A stretch of DNA of 64,000 nucleotides from Fistulifera solaris. Taxonomy: Eukaryota; Bacillariophyta; Bacillariophyceae; Naviculales; Stauroneidaceae. The first letter of the stretch is position 1; each line of letters begins with the position of its first letter. Both the position numbers and the translations under genes were made by a program. The stretch is from NCBI GenBank assembly GCA_030295235.1, contig AP026132.1, positions 1,239,501 through 1,303,500 of the forward strand. Direction: 5' to 3'. This document shows positions 30,631 through 41,359 of this stretch, piece by piece. Under the pieces are notes generated by a model, which was not told the origin of the DNA, searched no databases, and saw nothing but the letters and a program-made list of their open reading frames with translations.

Positions 30631-32022
30631 ATGGATACGAAAGAAGAGAAAGGCGGAAACAAAGTCCCTCCGTCGAACTCGAATGATATTGTTTCCTGCA
30701 ACGAGGATGGCGCCCATGATGACGATGATGTTCCTCCGACACTGATCGATCTTTCTCGTAACGACGACAAAGTTTCGTCCTCGTTCGCATCTGCGACACC
30801 ACAATTGCTAGTCCGAAAAGAACCATGTCCCTTGACGATATTGTCGGGATTCTTGGGGGCAGGAAAGACAACATTAATTCAATATATTTTGCAATCTCCC
30901 GATCACGGAAAACGAATTGCCGTGATTGAAAATGAATACGGAGGCGACGACGACAACAAAAGTACCGACACTCCAAATGAGATTACAAACAGTAGAAACC
31001 TCCGCGTAGAGTCCCTCATTGCGCAAGATGGATTAGCTTTACAAGATGAGGACGTGAAGCGGAACTTACTCGACATGATCGAATTGCCAAACGGATGTGT
31101 TTGTTGTACTGTGAAGGACAAGTTAGTGCAAACGCTCGAAGCACTTTTACAAGCTCGACCAGATCTCGACTATATACTTTTGGAATGTTCCGGAATGGCG
31201 AATCCGGGGCCATTGGCGACGACCTTTTGGTTGGATGACGCCTTGGAGTCGCAGTTGCGTTTGGATGGCATTGTCACGCTAGTTGACGCCAAGTACATTG
31301 AGAAGCAACTTGATACGACCATTGAAGCTTCTCAACAAATTGCGTATGCCGACCGAATATTAATCAACAAGGCTGATCTTTTTGTTCATAATGAGAATAC
31401 GAAGGAAGGAACCGATCCATTGCATCGGGTTCAGGAACGCATCCTACGATTGAATCCCTTGGCCGAAATGAAAACATGTACCTACAGTCGAATACCCGAT
31501 CTGAGTTGGATCTTGGATGCTCAGTTGTTTGATCCGAACAGGTTTGACGCAACTATTTCTCTGGAGAACGAACACGATCATTGTCATGACCATAATCATG
31601 TTCATGATAACGATTTTTCGAATGATTGTGAAAAGTGTGCTCACAACCACGCGCATACGGACGCCATATCGACGATCACACTGCATTACGATGGGTGTAT
31701 ACAATCACTTGATGTGTTGAATCGCTGGTTGGCTGAATTGTTGTGGCCCGATCAAGATGGTCATTCGAGTTTGCAGGCAACAGCAACATCGACGAACACC
31801 ATGTCGATTCTACGTCTCAAAGGCATTGTGGCGATACCGAATCATCGAGAACATTATATTGTTCAAGCCGTTTACGATACATGGCAAGTAACGCCGGCAA
31901 AAACGGCGACATTTGCGACAGACGCCGACAAGGCTTGTCAATTGATCGTCATCGGCAAGCATTTAGACGAAACCATGTTACGAGCTGGTTTTCAAAACTG
32001 CCTTGCATGGTATGAAAAGTAA
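30631..32022 (+). CDS. CobW-family GTPase, ZNG1-like zinc metallochaperone
   Basis: Zng1/CobW proteins use GTP to deliver zinc or other metals to client enzymes. The ATG at 30631 gives 463 residues. A Ser/Asp-rich N-terminus leads to CPLTILSGFLGAGKTT (Walker A, 73-80), the metal-binding NGCVCC (about 153-159), ECSGMANPGP and a GTP-specificity NKAD. A histidine-rich stretch (HDHCHDHNHVH ... HNHAHT) with two cysteines is inserted before the C-terminal CobW_C domain, which ends CLAWYEK. The extra histidines suggest metal storage or sensing. It converges on the pseudouridine synthase gene with 56 bases between stops. Client protein unknown. Confidence 0.85.
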   Translation: MDTKEEKGGNKVPPSNSNDIVSCNEDGAHDDDDVPPTLIDLSRNDDKVSSSFASATPQLLVRKEPCPLTILSGFLGAGKTTLIQYILQSPDHGKRIAVIENEYGGDDDNKSTDTPNEITNSRNLRVESLIAQDGLALQDEDVKRNLLDMIELPNGCVCCTVKDKLVQTLEALLQARPDLDYILLECSGMANPGPLATTFWLDDALESQLRLDGIVTLVDAKYIEKQLDTTIEASQQIAYADRILINKADLFVHNENTKEGTDPLHRVQERILRLNPLAEMKTCTYSRIPDLSWILDAQLFDPNRFDATISLENEHDHCHDHNHVHDNDFSNDCEKCAHNHAHTDAISTITLHYDGCIQSLDVLNRWLAELLWPDQDGHSSLQATATSTNTMSILRLKGIVAIPNHREHYIVQAVYDTWQVTPAKTATFATDADKACQLIVIGKHLDETMLRAGFQNCLAWYEK

Positions 32023-32078
32023 AGAGAGGCTAGACTAGGCTACTTTAATGATAAAAAAGGTTTTTTCTTTATTTTTCT

Positions 32079-33248
32079 TCATAACGGTACCTGTCTAAAA
32101 GGAGCGTTGACACTCAACGAAACATCTTCTTTGGTGACAGGGTGTCGGAACTTGATTGATTTGGCGTGTACGCAAGTTTTCTTTGAAGCAAGGGCAGCTT
32201 GGACAGCATCGCTAGCTCGGCTCTTGTTTGGCAGCAATTGATCTTGCTCAGCAGCCGTCAAACCTCCATTGGGGGCAGCACTGCCTCCCTTTCCGTACGT
32301 GGCGTCTCCGACAATAGGGTGCCCCATGGCAGCCAAATGAACATTCAACTGATGAGTTCTTCCAGAAATACTGTGCAACAAAACACGGGTGACGGGTTGT
32401 CCGTCAACTTCTTCCCTTGCCCAAAACTTCATACTTTGTCAAACTATCCTTGGGCAGTTGTAGCAATTTCTTGCTAACATCACTTCCTTCCAGAGTGAGG
32501 AGTGCTTGTTGGTGCGCCTCGGTAGAGACTCGCATAAACGGAGGGAACTCGTAATCGCGCATAAGAGGAAGGTGAATAATACCGCTAGCTTGTTCCATGT
32601 GTCCACAGACCAAGGCTTCGTATGTTCGTTCGATCTTGCGTGTGCGAAAGACCGTGTTCATGCCCCGCACGGCTTCGGCCGTCTTTCCCAAGATAACCAA
32701 GCCAGATGTATCAAATCCAAGTCGGTGCACTACCATCTTGTCGGCGCGGTCGAGGGAAGAACCAAAGTGATCATAGACAGCTTGCGCCAAACTCGGATGA
32801 TCTGCAGACATTGATAAAACACCCGCCGGCTTGTTGACAACAATCACATGATCGTCTTCGAATACAACTTTAATGTCCTGTTTTGTTTAAAAATTGATAG
32901 GATAAATATAAGGAAAGGATTAGCAGTGAGTAATATTATTCAAATAAAACTTCAACACACGTCTTTCATCTCTTATGCATCATGACTCACCTCTTTACTC
33001 AATTTCGCAGAAGTCGCATCCTTTTCGCGTAGTTTCGCGAGCTGTGCTTGCAAGCGCGAGTTAACATCGGCAGCAGAGAGAGAAGAAGCTCCATTGACGG
33101 CGTTTCCGGAAGCAACATTGACCGACGCATCCGTGTCTGCTTCTACCGTGCTGTAGAACACCGAGTGCTGCTGTCTCGAAACGGAAGGTACAAAGGCGGT
33201 CGCTCCGTTTACCGTCAACAACAAACAAACAAGAGAATGAAAGCGCAT
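32079..33248 (-). CDS. Plastid-targeted RluA-type pseudouridine synthase 1
   Basis: It isomerises uridine in rRNA or tRNA. Exon 1 (32991-33248) encodes a signal peptide with cleavage context GATAFVPS and a coiled linker; a 113-base intron (GTGAGT ... ACAG) joins in phase 0 to exon 2 (32079-32877). The catalytic motif HRLGFDTSG contains the conserved Asp, and VNKPAG, SISGRTHQLNVH and HPIVGD are family landmarks. One extra base near 32420-32426 breaks the frame between TKYEVL and AREEVDG; correcting it gives 266 codons in exon 2. The RNA target is presumably plastidic. It is paralogous to the gene at 36540-37661, with the intron in the same place. Confidence 0.8.
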
Positions 33249-34839
33249 GATTCTATTATGTGCACTGCGATAGAATTAATTATTGAATCAATATCGCAGG
33301 AAAGAGAGGGAAACACAGACGTTTGTTGTCGAGTGAATGTAAGCACTTTTGATGGCTTGAGCGATGATGTGGACGGCAGCGTTGAAATTACTGCAAAACA
33401 TCGAAACGCCCTTTCGCGAGTGATGGATGGCCAGGTTCTTTCGCGGCCTCAGTTTACTATAGGTTTGTGAGTGAATGTCCCTGCGCTGGTAGCCATCCAA
33501 ACCTTGGCCATCACACAAACGATAGGTTATGAGTTTCGTCAAGCTGGGTCACTGACGCAAGCGATAAACCAAAACCTTGTGTTCCGCGCGGAGGCACGAA
33601 GGACGGTTTGCAATGAGTCACGAGTGATGAACCCAGAATAATCAAGATGACGTATGATCAGAACCAGAAACACACCCATTTCTTTTTTTGATTTTTCAGA
33701 AAAGTCACAAAACGTGAAGACGTAAGTGAGCAGTGCCTATCAAAGACTACTGTACCTGTAACTAGACATGTGACTCCCTCTAAAATTCTGTGGCAGTGAA
33801 GTGACTTCCAAGGCAAGCTCTCGGCAGTGAAGTGGAAGTGAAATCACTCCCGTGTCGCACTGAGTATAGTATGTGCTAAACTGTACTCTTGTCAGTCACT
33901 TACTCTAGGGACTGCCTCAAGTGCACTAGGGTTTTGACTTCCTACGTAGCTTTACGTAGGTGTAGTACTTGGCAGTGAACCCTTTTGGCTTGGAAGTGAA
34001 GTGAAGTGGAAGTGAAATTTCCTCACGGCAGTGAAGTGGACGTCAGCAGTGCAGAAGTCACATGTCTACCTGTAACTTTTGATTTCTTGTTTCATTTTTT
34101 GTTTGTCTGACTGCAAATTCCGATTAAAACAAGACGAAAGGAGCAGGACTTTCGACGTTGCGAAATTCATCAAAGACGTTGCACTTTCCTAACGTTAACT
34201 TGGTGGCCGAAATTCGACAAACGTTCAATCTGCACATAGACGAAAACACAGAAAGGCGTGGGAAAACGCAAGACGGCCTCGGGAAGGTATGTCATCCTAA
34301 GTATCCTTAGGAATAGTCTTATGAGAAGTACATTGGATGGTGTTGCGTAAGTACAAAAATTCTTACCAGTGATAAAGTACTTAAGCCGAGAATTAGAGAT
34401 ACAATGGCGCGCCATGGCGCACCTAAAAGAAGAACCCCATCACCGAATGCATTCTCTGAATCACAGTCCATGGTGGCAAGTACTCTGGTTGGATCTTTTT
34501 CGTACAGAAAGGCTTCGTTTTTGTGTCGACTTCACACGCCGGCCGGCGCTGAATTCTGAAATTACGCTGATTTCGCTTCGGACGAACTCTCAACGTACGT
34601 AAAAGATGTACCACGTCCAACGCTCGGCGATCTGAGCTCACCACGTCCAGTGCTGCTGTGGGGCTGAGATTTTCCGCAAGACAATCAGATGAATTGTGGG
34701 CCTTTTTCTCTGCTGCGGTGTGTGTACGTCGGTGACAGCACAAAATTTCGAAAATAGCATTGGGAAAACATTCGATGCATTGTGAGGTGTTATATCATCC
34801 TTAAACGTAATACAATATACAAAACATTACTCCATTGCA
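33249..34839. other. Intergenic containing a MITE
   Basis: A 1.6-kb stretch between the start of pseudouridine synthase 1 and an unknown gene. Its only clear feature is the 304-bp transposon at 33764-34067; small open frames at 34170-34743 are unsupported. Confidence 0.6.
33764..34067. mobile_element. MITE with 12-bp terminal inverted repeats and 10-bp target duplication
   Basis: The element starts AGACATGTGACT and ends with its exact reverse complement AGTCACATGTCT. It is flanked immediately by identical 10-mers ACCTGTAACT (33754-33763 and 34068-34077), a perfect target-site duplication. Inside, GCAGTGAAGTG recurs several times in both halves, and a hairpin of 8-bp arms (CCTACGTAGCTTTACGTAGG) lies at 33941-33960. 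There is no coding capacity, so movement would need a transposase supplied elsewhere. Confidence 0.9.
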
Positions 34840-36246
34840 ATGGATGCAATAGATGGAGCAATGTCGGGCGAAAAGATGGCGTTACAAGAGTTTGCGCAGA
34901 GTTTAGGGGCCTGGAATTCGATCTCCGCAACAGGCATTGGTGCTGATGAAGACGATGGACGCACTCGTCAAGAAGCTACATTGCTGATGAGTCTCTCCTC
35001 TGCAGCTCCCGATGCTACAGAGACAGACAGTTTGTCAGAGTCTTCAGCATACTCGCGAAAAGACGAGTTTCGATTTACATGCCCTTCGTTGTCACTAGAG
35101 CGCTCCATGAGCTTCTCTTCGAGATCACTCATTCGCCGTGTTAGTAAACAGAATCCTGTGCCCGCAACTTTGCTTCGACGACCTCTTACAGTAGAAGACA
35201 GAGATGCACTCTTGTTAAATGCTGATGCGATGGCTCGTAACATGTTGCAGTCATATCAAAAGGCTATGGAGTGGAGAATTCAAGTGTGGATCGCTTCTCT
35301 TTCGCGTGCACTTGTGACGGAAGAAAAGAAGCTACTGGCTCAAGGAGCTAGCGAAGAGGAAATCAAGCAACTCTGCGACTCTCCAGAGGCTCGTCTTCTT
35401 TTGGCGCTTCGAGAAGTTGAGAAACGTATTCATGTCACCGGAGCAGGGACACTTTTCCGCGTGCAAGATGAGTGCTCTCAAGATACGAGCAATGTACAAC
35501 CTTCCAAGAAGCAGCGTGTGGAATATGAGCATTGTGAAACATACACCGTGAAGCATGATATTATTCTTGATTGCTTCATTACGCTACAAACACCTGCCGG
35601 GCACTCCGAAATCAAATTGGAAGTTCCAGGTACTATGGAAGGAGCGTTCGTTACTGGTGAGAATCATCTTACCGATGAGATCACATCTGTAGTTGTCGAT
35701 CTAAACACCGATATGCTGGCAGCTATGATGGAGAAAAGTTGCCGCAAGATTGTTCGCTTATCAGCGGAGAGTCTTTTGGGAAACTACGCTCATCCAAGTG
35801 TGGAGCAGGAGACCTGCTCGACGCCTATCAAGACACAGCTTTCGCCTCTTTGCGAAGATCCTGAAGATGTTCTTCCCCCATCCTCCTCTCCTTCGTCAAG
35901 CATGACACCGTCAAGACTCTCGTTCCGCGAGTCACAAACACAGGATGACTTTTCGGCTGTCATGGTGACGCCACCTGCAAGAGTCTCCACACTACGCAAG
36001 CGTTCAAACGATAGTGTGATGATGCCCATTCCGGATGACTTGGACGACAAGCCCAGTCGTATTTCTCCTTCAAACTCCCTTTGGTCAACTCCATTACCAA
36101 GCACTAGTAATCGTCTTGGTCGACAAGGACTCGCTCTGGTGTCTCCTCCACCTGGAGACTGTCGCGAGTATCATGAAGGCAACGAAAATGGCCCTTCGCT
36201 TCCTATGCTTGTGGAAGCGGCCTGCCGTGCTATGCAAGCAAACTAA
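34840..36246 (+). CDS. Unknown serine-rich protein with a central helical domain
   Basis: A 468-residue, intronless protein that I do not recognise. The first 120 residues are Ser-rich and probably disordered (SLSLERSMSFSSRSLIRR). Residues about 125-200 look helical (ALLLNADAMARNMLQSYQ, EWRIQVWIASLSRAL, EEEIKQLCDSPEARLLLAL). A middle segment has alternating hydrophobic strands (YTVKHDIILDCFITLQ), a basic KKQR before it, and the C-terminal 150 residues are Ser/Pro-rich with TP and SP sites suited to phosphorylation. A nuclear or cytosolic regulatory role is possible but only a guess. It converges on pseudouridine synthase 2. Confidence 0.75.
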   Translation: MDAIDGAMSGEKMALQEFAQSLGAWNSISATGIGADEDDGRTRQEATLLMSLSSAAPDATETDSLSESSAYSRKDEFRFTCPSLSLERSMSFSSRSLIRRVSKQNPVPATLLRRPLTVEDRDALLLNADAMARNMLQSYQKAMEWRIQVWIASLSRALVTEEKKLLAQGASEEEIKQLCDSPEARLLLALREVEKRIHVTGAGTLFRVQDECSQDTSNVQPSKKQRVEYEHCETYTVKHDIILDCFITLQTPAGHSEIKLEVPGTMEGAFVTGENHLTDEITSVVVDLNTDMLAAMMEKSCRKIVRLSAESLLGNYAHPSVEQETCSTPIKTQLSPLCEDPEDVLPPSSSPSSSMTPSRLSFRESQTQDDFSAVMVTPPARVSTLRKRSNDSVMMPIPDDLDDKPSRISPSNSLWSTPLPSTSNRLGRQGLALVSPPPGDCREYHEGNENGPSLPMLVEAACRAMQAN

Positions 36247-36539
36247 ATCTGCTCTATCGCATCTTCATCTATCGATGACGCCTCGCACGTTCTTCGGCGA
36301 GACTGTTTCTTTGATACTGTTAATAATTTGTGGAAAACTTATTTGTATGAAGCAGCTTCATGAAGCTGATCGCACGAACGACCCTCTTGGAAACAAGGGA
36401 CGTCGCTGTGAAATAAACTGTTAATTACATAGTTCATCTCAATTGCGCTAAATCAAGGAGTAGAACGTGCGCCGATAGAGTCGCTTTAACAAGAAAAAAG
36501 AGTCGGCTATCTGATTACTTTGCGTTTTATGCTTTTTGA

Positions 36540-37661
36540 TTATTCAAAAGGAGGCTTGCTAATGCATTCGACAGTTTCTTTGGTAATAGGATGTTTGAAT
36601 CGAATCAACGACGCATGAACGCACATTCGTTGAGGCTGTTGTTTTTGTACCTGCACCTGGACATCCTCCGTAGCAGCGCCTGCTGGTAATTCGCTGGAAT
36701 CCAATCCACCATTCGGTGCGGCAGTACCTTGATATCCGTAAACGAAATCCCCAACGATCGGATGACCCCGGGCGGCACAGTGCACATTCAGTTGATGCGT
36801 TCGCCCCGAGATACTCGTTAGTTGCAATCGTGTTACTGGAGCGACCTGCTGTTCGGGCTGTAAATAGTCTCTTGTTTTGACAACAAAGTGAGTCATGGCA
36901 GCTTTGGGTGCCTCCATTAGTTTCCGAGGCACAATGTCTGGATTGAGATCGAGCAACCGCCGTTGCTGTTCTTCTGTCGATACGCGCATGAACGGTGGAT
37001 GATCGATATCACGCATGAGTGGTAATCGAATAAGACCTTCCGACTCATTCAGATGTCCGACTACGAGCGCTTCATATTGCCTAGTAATTTTCCGTGTGCG
37101 AAAGAGTGTTTGCAGTCCTCGCACGCCTTCCATGGTCAAGGCACAAACCATAAGTCCGCTGGTTTCTCGTCCCAATCGATGAACAATCATTTGATCTATA
37201 GTAATACCAGAGGGCTTACACGCTTCAAAGATAGCCTGCGCCAGTGATGGATACTCCTTGGATGTACATAGCACCCCGTACGGCTTGTTGACGACCACTA
37301 GATGGTCATCTTGGTAGACGATTTCAAGATCCTATATTTTTTTAAGTGAAAATGTGAGTGAAAGCGTCGGGTCGATCCTAGATACAACGATGGTTGCTGC
37401 GCGACTTACGCTTGGCTGTATGGTTGTACTTGTTTCATCTTGCTTTCGTAGAATCTCCATTTGAGTTTGTAATTTCTGTCGCACCTGTTCGGAAGGTGAG
37501 GAAGAAGATTGGTCGGATATCTCTTGCGATTGATAGCGGCGTAGCAGTTCGGAATTTCGCGGTAGTAAAGAAGGATTTAGTAGAGGAATGAAAGCATGGC
37601 TATAAGCAAGAATCATCATTAACGGCAATAAGAAGCCGATACTGAAGTAAGATGTGGCCAT
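36540..37661 (-). CDS. Plastid-targeted RluA-type pseudouridine synthase 2
   Basis: An intact paralogue of the gene 3.3 kb upstream. Exon 1 (37410-37661) encodes a signal peptide with cleavage context YSHAFIPL, again plastid-type; a 78-base intron (GTAAGT ... ATAG) joins in phase 0 to exon 2 (36540-37331), total 347 residues. Catalytic motif HRLGRETSG has Glu where the usual RluA motif HRLDxxTSG and the paralogue (HRLGFDTSG) vary; the catalytic Asp is expected at the fourth position, where both copies have Gly. VNKPYG, SISGRTHQLNVH and HPIVGDFVYG are conserved. Target RNA unknown. Confidence 0.8.
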
Positions 37662-38245
37662 GATCCTTCTGTTGTTGGTTTGTGCAACTTTGAGACAGAA
37701 AAGAAAGCGAATAGCAGCCAGCCGACTCCACTATCAACTCAGCAATCAAAAAGAGGTTAACAGTTGTTTCCGGAGCACCGAAGAAGCGGAAAGATCCAGA
37801 GCAAAGTGAATGCTTTTCAAAAAGAGTCGCTAATAGATGGATCGAAGAGAAAGAGAAGTGTTTTGTTGACAGTTGACATCTGCTCGGCAAACAATAAGTG
37901 TTCATCTCGCTCCGGCTGATGGATCGCAAGTTACACGTCTTATCGGTTATAAAACTCATAGTCCTTCTAAGTATGACACGTGTATCTTTCGAGTATGGCC
38001 TAACGTGTAGATTACTTTTTTTCACGACTGCAATAACTTAACCTTAACCTTACGCCTTCATCCATATTTTACTCATGACTAACACGCAGTCGTGGAGAAA
38101 TCCGGAGAACACTTAACGCAGACAAACCGCAGCGCTGCGTTCATTATTACGCGACGAAAGTGAATAGTCCTATCGTCGTATATTTATCAATGTTCATCAC
38201 ATGATTGTGATCCATCTCGCTATCATTTAATAGTATTAAAAAAGC
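37662..38245. other. Divergent intergenic region before TFB4
   Basis: About 580 bases holding the 5' regions of pseudouridine synthase 2 and TFB4. A minus-strand frame at 37600-38025 shows no protein features. Confidence 0.5.
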
Positions 38246-39371
38246 ATGTCGAACCCGCCTAAAAGCAAGCGCATGAAATACAGTCAAATTCAGCAAGCAA
38301 ACCGCAATTCACTGGCCGTGATTGTATTAGACGTGAGTCCTCTCGCTTGGGGAGAGCACGATGTAAAAAGGAAAGCTCTCGATCGGGCTCGTCAGGCGGC
38401 GGGTAAATCGAGTATGGGACCGGCGATTTTAGAGGAAGTTTTGCAATCCGTCGTAGCCTTGTGCAACTGCGTTGTGTCGCTCGAACGCTCTTCTGCTTTG
38501 ATTATTCTAGCTGTCGCAAACAACGAATGCGCAACTGTATTCCCTCGCAAAGATCAGCTTGCACATTGGATGGTGGGATCGTATACCCCAAATACACAAC
38601 AGATATCGGAGTTATTGATCACGGGTGTCGCGGAGCTGTTGACGAGAGTCGTGACGAACGACAAACCCCAAGATCCAGATTTCCGACAAGCGGCTATGGC
38701 TGCGGCCTTTTCATCAGCTCTCTGTCTTTTGAACCGCATGATGGTAGTCGCTCGTGCGGGAGGAGTTAGTGCTTTGCAGCAGCCGCACTATTTGGAGCGA
38801 GCCGAAGATGAAGGCGTAGTGGCCATGATGGAGACCTCGGGCAATAGCAATAACAATTCGAATCTCAATGCAAACTCCAAGTCGGCGTGGTCGCCACGAA
38901 TCTTACTCATTCAAGCGTCGGAAGATCGCGCTCGTGATTACAATGCTTTTATGAATTGTGCATTTGCGGCAAAAAAAGAAAAACATTACCGTGGATGGAT
39001 GTTTTCTTACCGCTTCTACCAACCCCAAAGATGCTACGTCGTCATCTAGCAGTCGATTCTTGGAGCAAGTCTGTGATTTGACGGGAGGTGTCTATTCGGC
39101 TCCCTCTGGAATGGCACAAGTTGGCGGAGCATTGACACAAGTATTGCTCAGTGTCTTTCTGGCACCCGTGCCTTGTCGAACGGTCTTGAATTTACCGGCT
39201 CTGAACAAGGTGGACTTTCGGGCTCGCTGTTTTGAAACGGGCGCGACTGTGGATCAAGCTTATGTTTGCAATTTGTGTTTGAGCATCTTTCGAAATCGCC
39301 CGAACGGATCTTATTGCCCCACGTGTCAAGCGAAGATTGTTGCCGATCCTATGAGACGAAAGTCGATTTAG
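38246..39371 (+). CDS. TFB4: TFIIH core subunit p34/TFB4
   Basis: TFB4 (human GTF2H3) belongs to the TFIIH core that opens DNA in transcription initiation and nucleotide excision repair. The N-terminal von Willebrand A-like domain begins LAVIVLDVSPLAWG. PRILLIQASED and YNAFMNCAFAA match the family, and the C-terminus carries a zinc finger, CNLCLSIF and YCPTC. An extra A in the A7 run at 38971-38977 breaks the frame between AFAAKK and NITVDGCFLT; removing it gives 375 codons exactly. An asparagine-rich insert lies around residue 205. It converges on an acidic protein gene 311 bases away. Confidence 0.85.
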
Positions 39372-39682
39372 TTATGGCGACTGCATGTCAAGTTCAATAT
39401 AATTGCGTCTAAAGACTTCTCGATCGAGGCTTTTCGCCAACCGGTTCGTTCATCGACGCATGGCTACGTCAATTAGTCAGGATAGATGATGAGGGAGATT
39501 AACTCAAGCGCAATTGGGAAAAGTAAGTGATGATTAGTTCACAATCAGATGTATTGCTGAAAGCATGTTGACGTGGACCACACAGTGTTCTTGTTGAAAT
39601 AGAATCAAGCTTGCTAAAAGCATGTTTAAAGGTTAATATCAAGAAGTTGGTAGCGGCGAGAAGCGACAGAACGAGAGGTAAA
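39372..39682. other. Intergenic, no gene seen
   Basis: Three hundred bases between convergent stops; AT-rich and without recognisable structure. Confidence 0.4.
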
Positions 39683-40375
39683 TCATATCTCGAAGAGAAT
39701 GGAAGATTCTCGCAGCAGAGGACTCTTTAAGTGGAGTTGAGTTTGGTTCATGCTTTCAGAACCTCGGAGTGGTCTTACACCCATTGAATGGTCCTCTTCC
39801 ATACTGGCGATACGCTTTGGTGGAGCCATGGCTTTATCCTTCTTGTGCTGCGCATCTTTTGAACAGCCGTGTCCTATTACTGGCCAATGCGCACCTTCGC
39901 TTCCAATACTGTTCATCGAGGCTGTCTGCTGCGTTGCGAAAGAATCCTCTAAAAACGGCAGGCGTTTGGGAACGGTGGGGGGATGACATGATAGGTTCCG
40001 AGGTTCCTCAAGGGTTCTCGAGATCCGATCGCGACTTACTCGCCAGCGGTTTCGGTATGATGCTGGCACTGGTTTCCAATTTGCTATTAGCTCAACCTTT
40101 GATAGCGCATTTGATGAATAGACGTTCGGAGATTCTTGGTTTTGACTTGCGTTTGATCGGCTTCGAGTCGTCAGCATCCGCTGGTATTCCACATATTTTG
40201 CCTCGTCTTCGTCCTCAGAGTCCGACGATGATTCATATTCACCGCTTGACAAATCATCCAACGTTATGTCTGATGCCGCAAATGAGTCGTGAAACAACCA
40301 GCACTCGACTCTTGGGATCGGGATAAAATTGGAAGAAAAGTCATGTATCACGATGCTCTCATCATCTGCTCTCAT
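39683..40375 (-). CDS. Unknown acidic protein 1
   Basis: A 230-residue protein with no recognised domain. An ITLDDLSSGE motif is followed by an acidic-serine run (SSSDSEDEDEAKY) and VEYQRMLTTRSR. The rest is polar, with basic and Ser-rich stretches, and is probably disordered. The same order of ITLD, acidic-serine run and YRQMLT occurs in the neighbouring gene at 41360-41647, so the two are related. The serine-acid clusters look like casein kinase 2 sites. Function unknown; nuclear location is possible. Confidence 0.55.
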   Translation of the reverse strand: MRADDESIVIHDFSSNFIPIPRVECWLFHDSFAASDITLDDLSSGEYESSSDSEDEDEAKYVEYQRMLTTRSRSNASQNQESPNVYSSNALSKVELIANWKPVPASYRNRWRVSRDRISRTLEEPRNLSCHPPTVPKRLPFLEDSFATQQTASMNSIGSEGAHWPVIGHGCSKDAQHKKDKAMAPPKRIASMEEDHSMGVRPLRGSESMNQTQLHLKSPLLRESSILFEI

Positions 40376-41359
40376 GGTTGCTATCTTTGCTATATTATGT
40401 GTTCAGTCTATTTCAAAAATCACGATCGATTTCCGTGTGTTCTTTACTTTAGGTGTTCGGGTTTCGGTTAGAACACCCGGCAGAACAAACAGACTCAGGC
40501 GTGCACTGAGAAACCAGAGAAGCTTTTTTCACTGATCCACAAAAGAGAAAAAAGGTTTTTCGTTCGGGTGGGCTACAGAAGACGCCAGGCTGAAAAAGAC
40601 ACACACTTTCGACACGGCTCCCGTCTTTTCAATTGTGACCTATCTGAATGAATAGTCGTTGTTTGGCTGGGGTTCACTTGGGTGGCTTGTGCTTTAGTGG
40701 AATGATGAATGGTTACCGATCACCGATCACAAGGTCTATGTACTTGACTTCGTGAACCGGAAGAATTTTCGTCGAACACTTCTTTGGCGTTATCGTTTTT
40801 TACGTCCGGGAGAGACAGAACACGGATGGCAGTACTATTTAGGGGATAACACCAACAGGCTATTTTTACCGTTACGGAGTACGGAGTATTTCGAAAGCCG
40901 GGAATATCTATGCTCTCATTTCATGTTTTCAATCGTCGATCCCTTCCCGGCACGGATTAAATTTTCCACGGAGTATAACTTTATCATCTAAATTTATTCA
41001 AATGCGAAGGAACAATAACCAGCGATCATGGTGTTTCATCCTCGTCTGAATCCACAATCAAGACTGATGCCCGAGAAAGCTGCAAATAAGCTTGCACGAA
41101 GCTCCGCTGCTAGAGATATCATCTACAGGCAATTCCAAATTCACAGTCTGAGCTACGAAAGATTGATAGACCGCCAACACAATTAATGAATACTATTAAC
41201 TAGGAAGAAGTGTATGCTTTTTCATGTACCATTCGAGTCAAATGAAAATGCGAGTACTGTAAAATTTATAGGACACGTTTACTATATATTGAAGTGTTGT
41301 TTTACGACAGAATTCGTATACCGTATCAAAATCGACCGATTTTTTCCTCCTCTGCACCA
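40376..41359. other. Intergenic with doubled TACGGAGTA
   Basis: About one kilobase with no accepted gene. TACGGAGTACGGAGTA occurs at 40873-40888, the same doubled form as at 23519-23534. Confidence 0.5.
40873..40888 (+). repeat. Doubled TACGGAGTA motif
   Basis: Identical to the doubled form at 23519-23534, in an otherwise featureless intergenic stretch. Confidence 0.8.

Noticed and set aside
30037-30770. Series of minus-strand frames rich in Phe, Trp and Gln
   Set aside because: They translate the 52-bp array, which changes frame every unit because 52 is not divisible by three.
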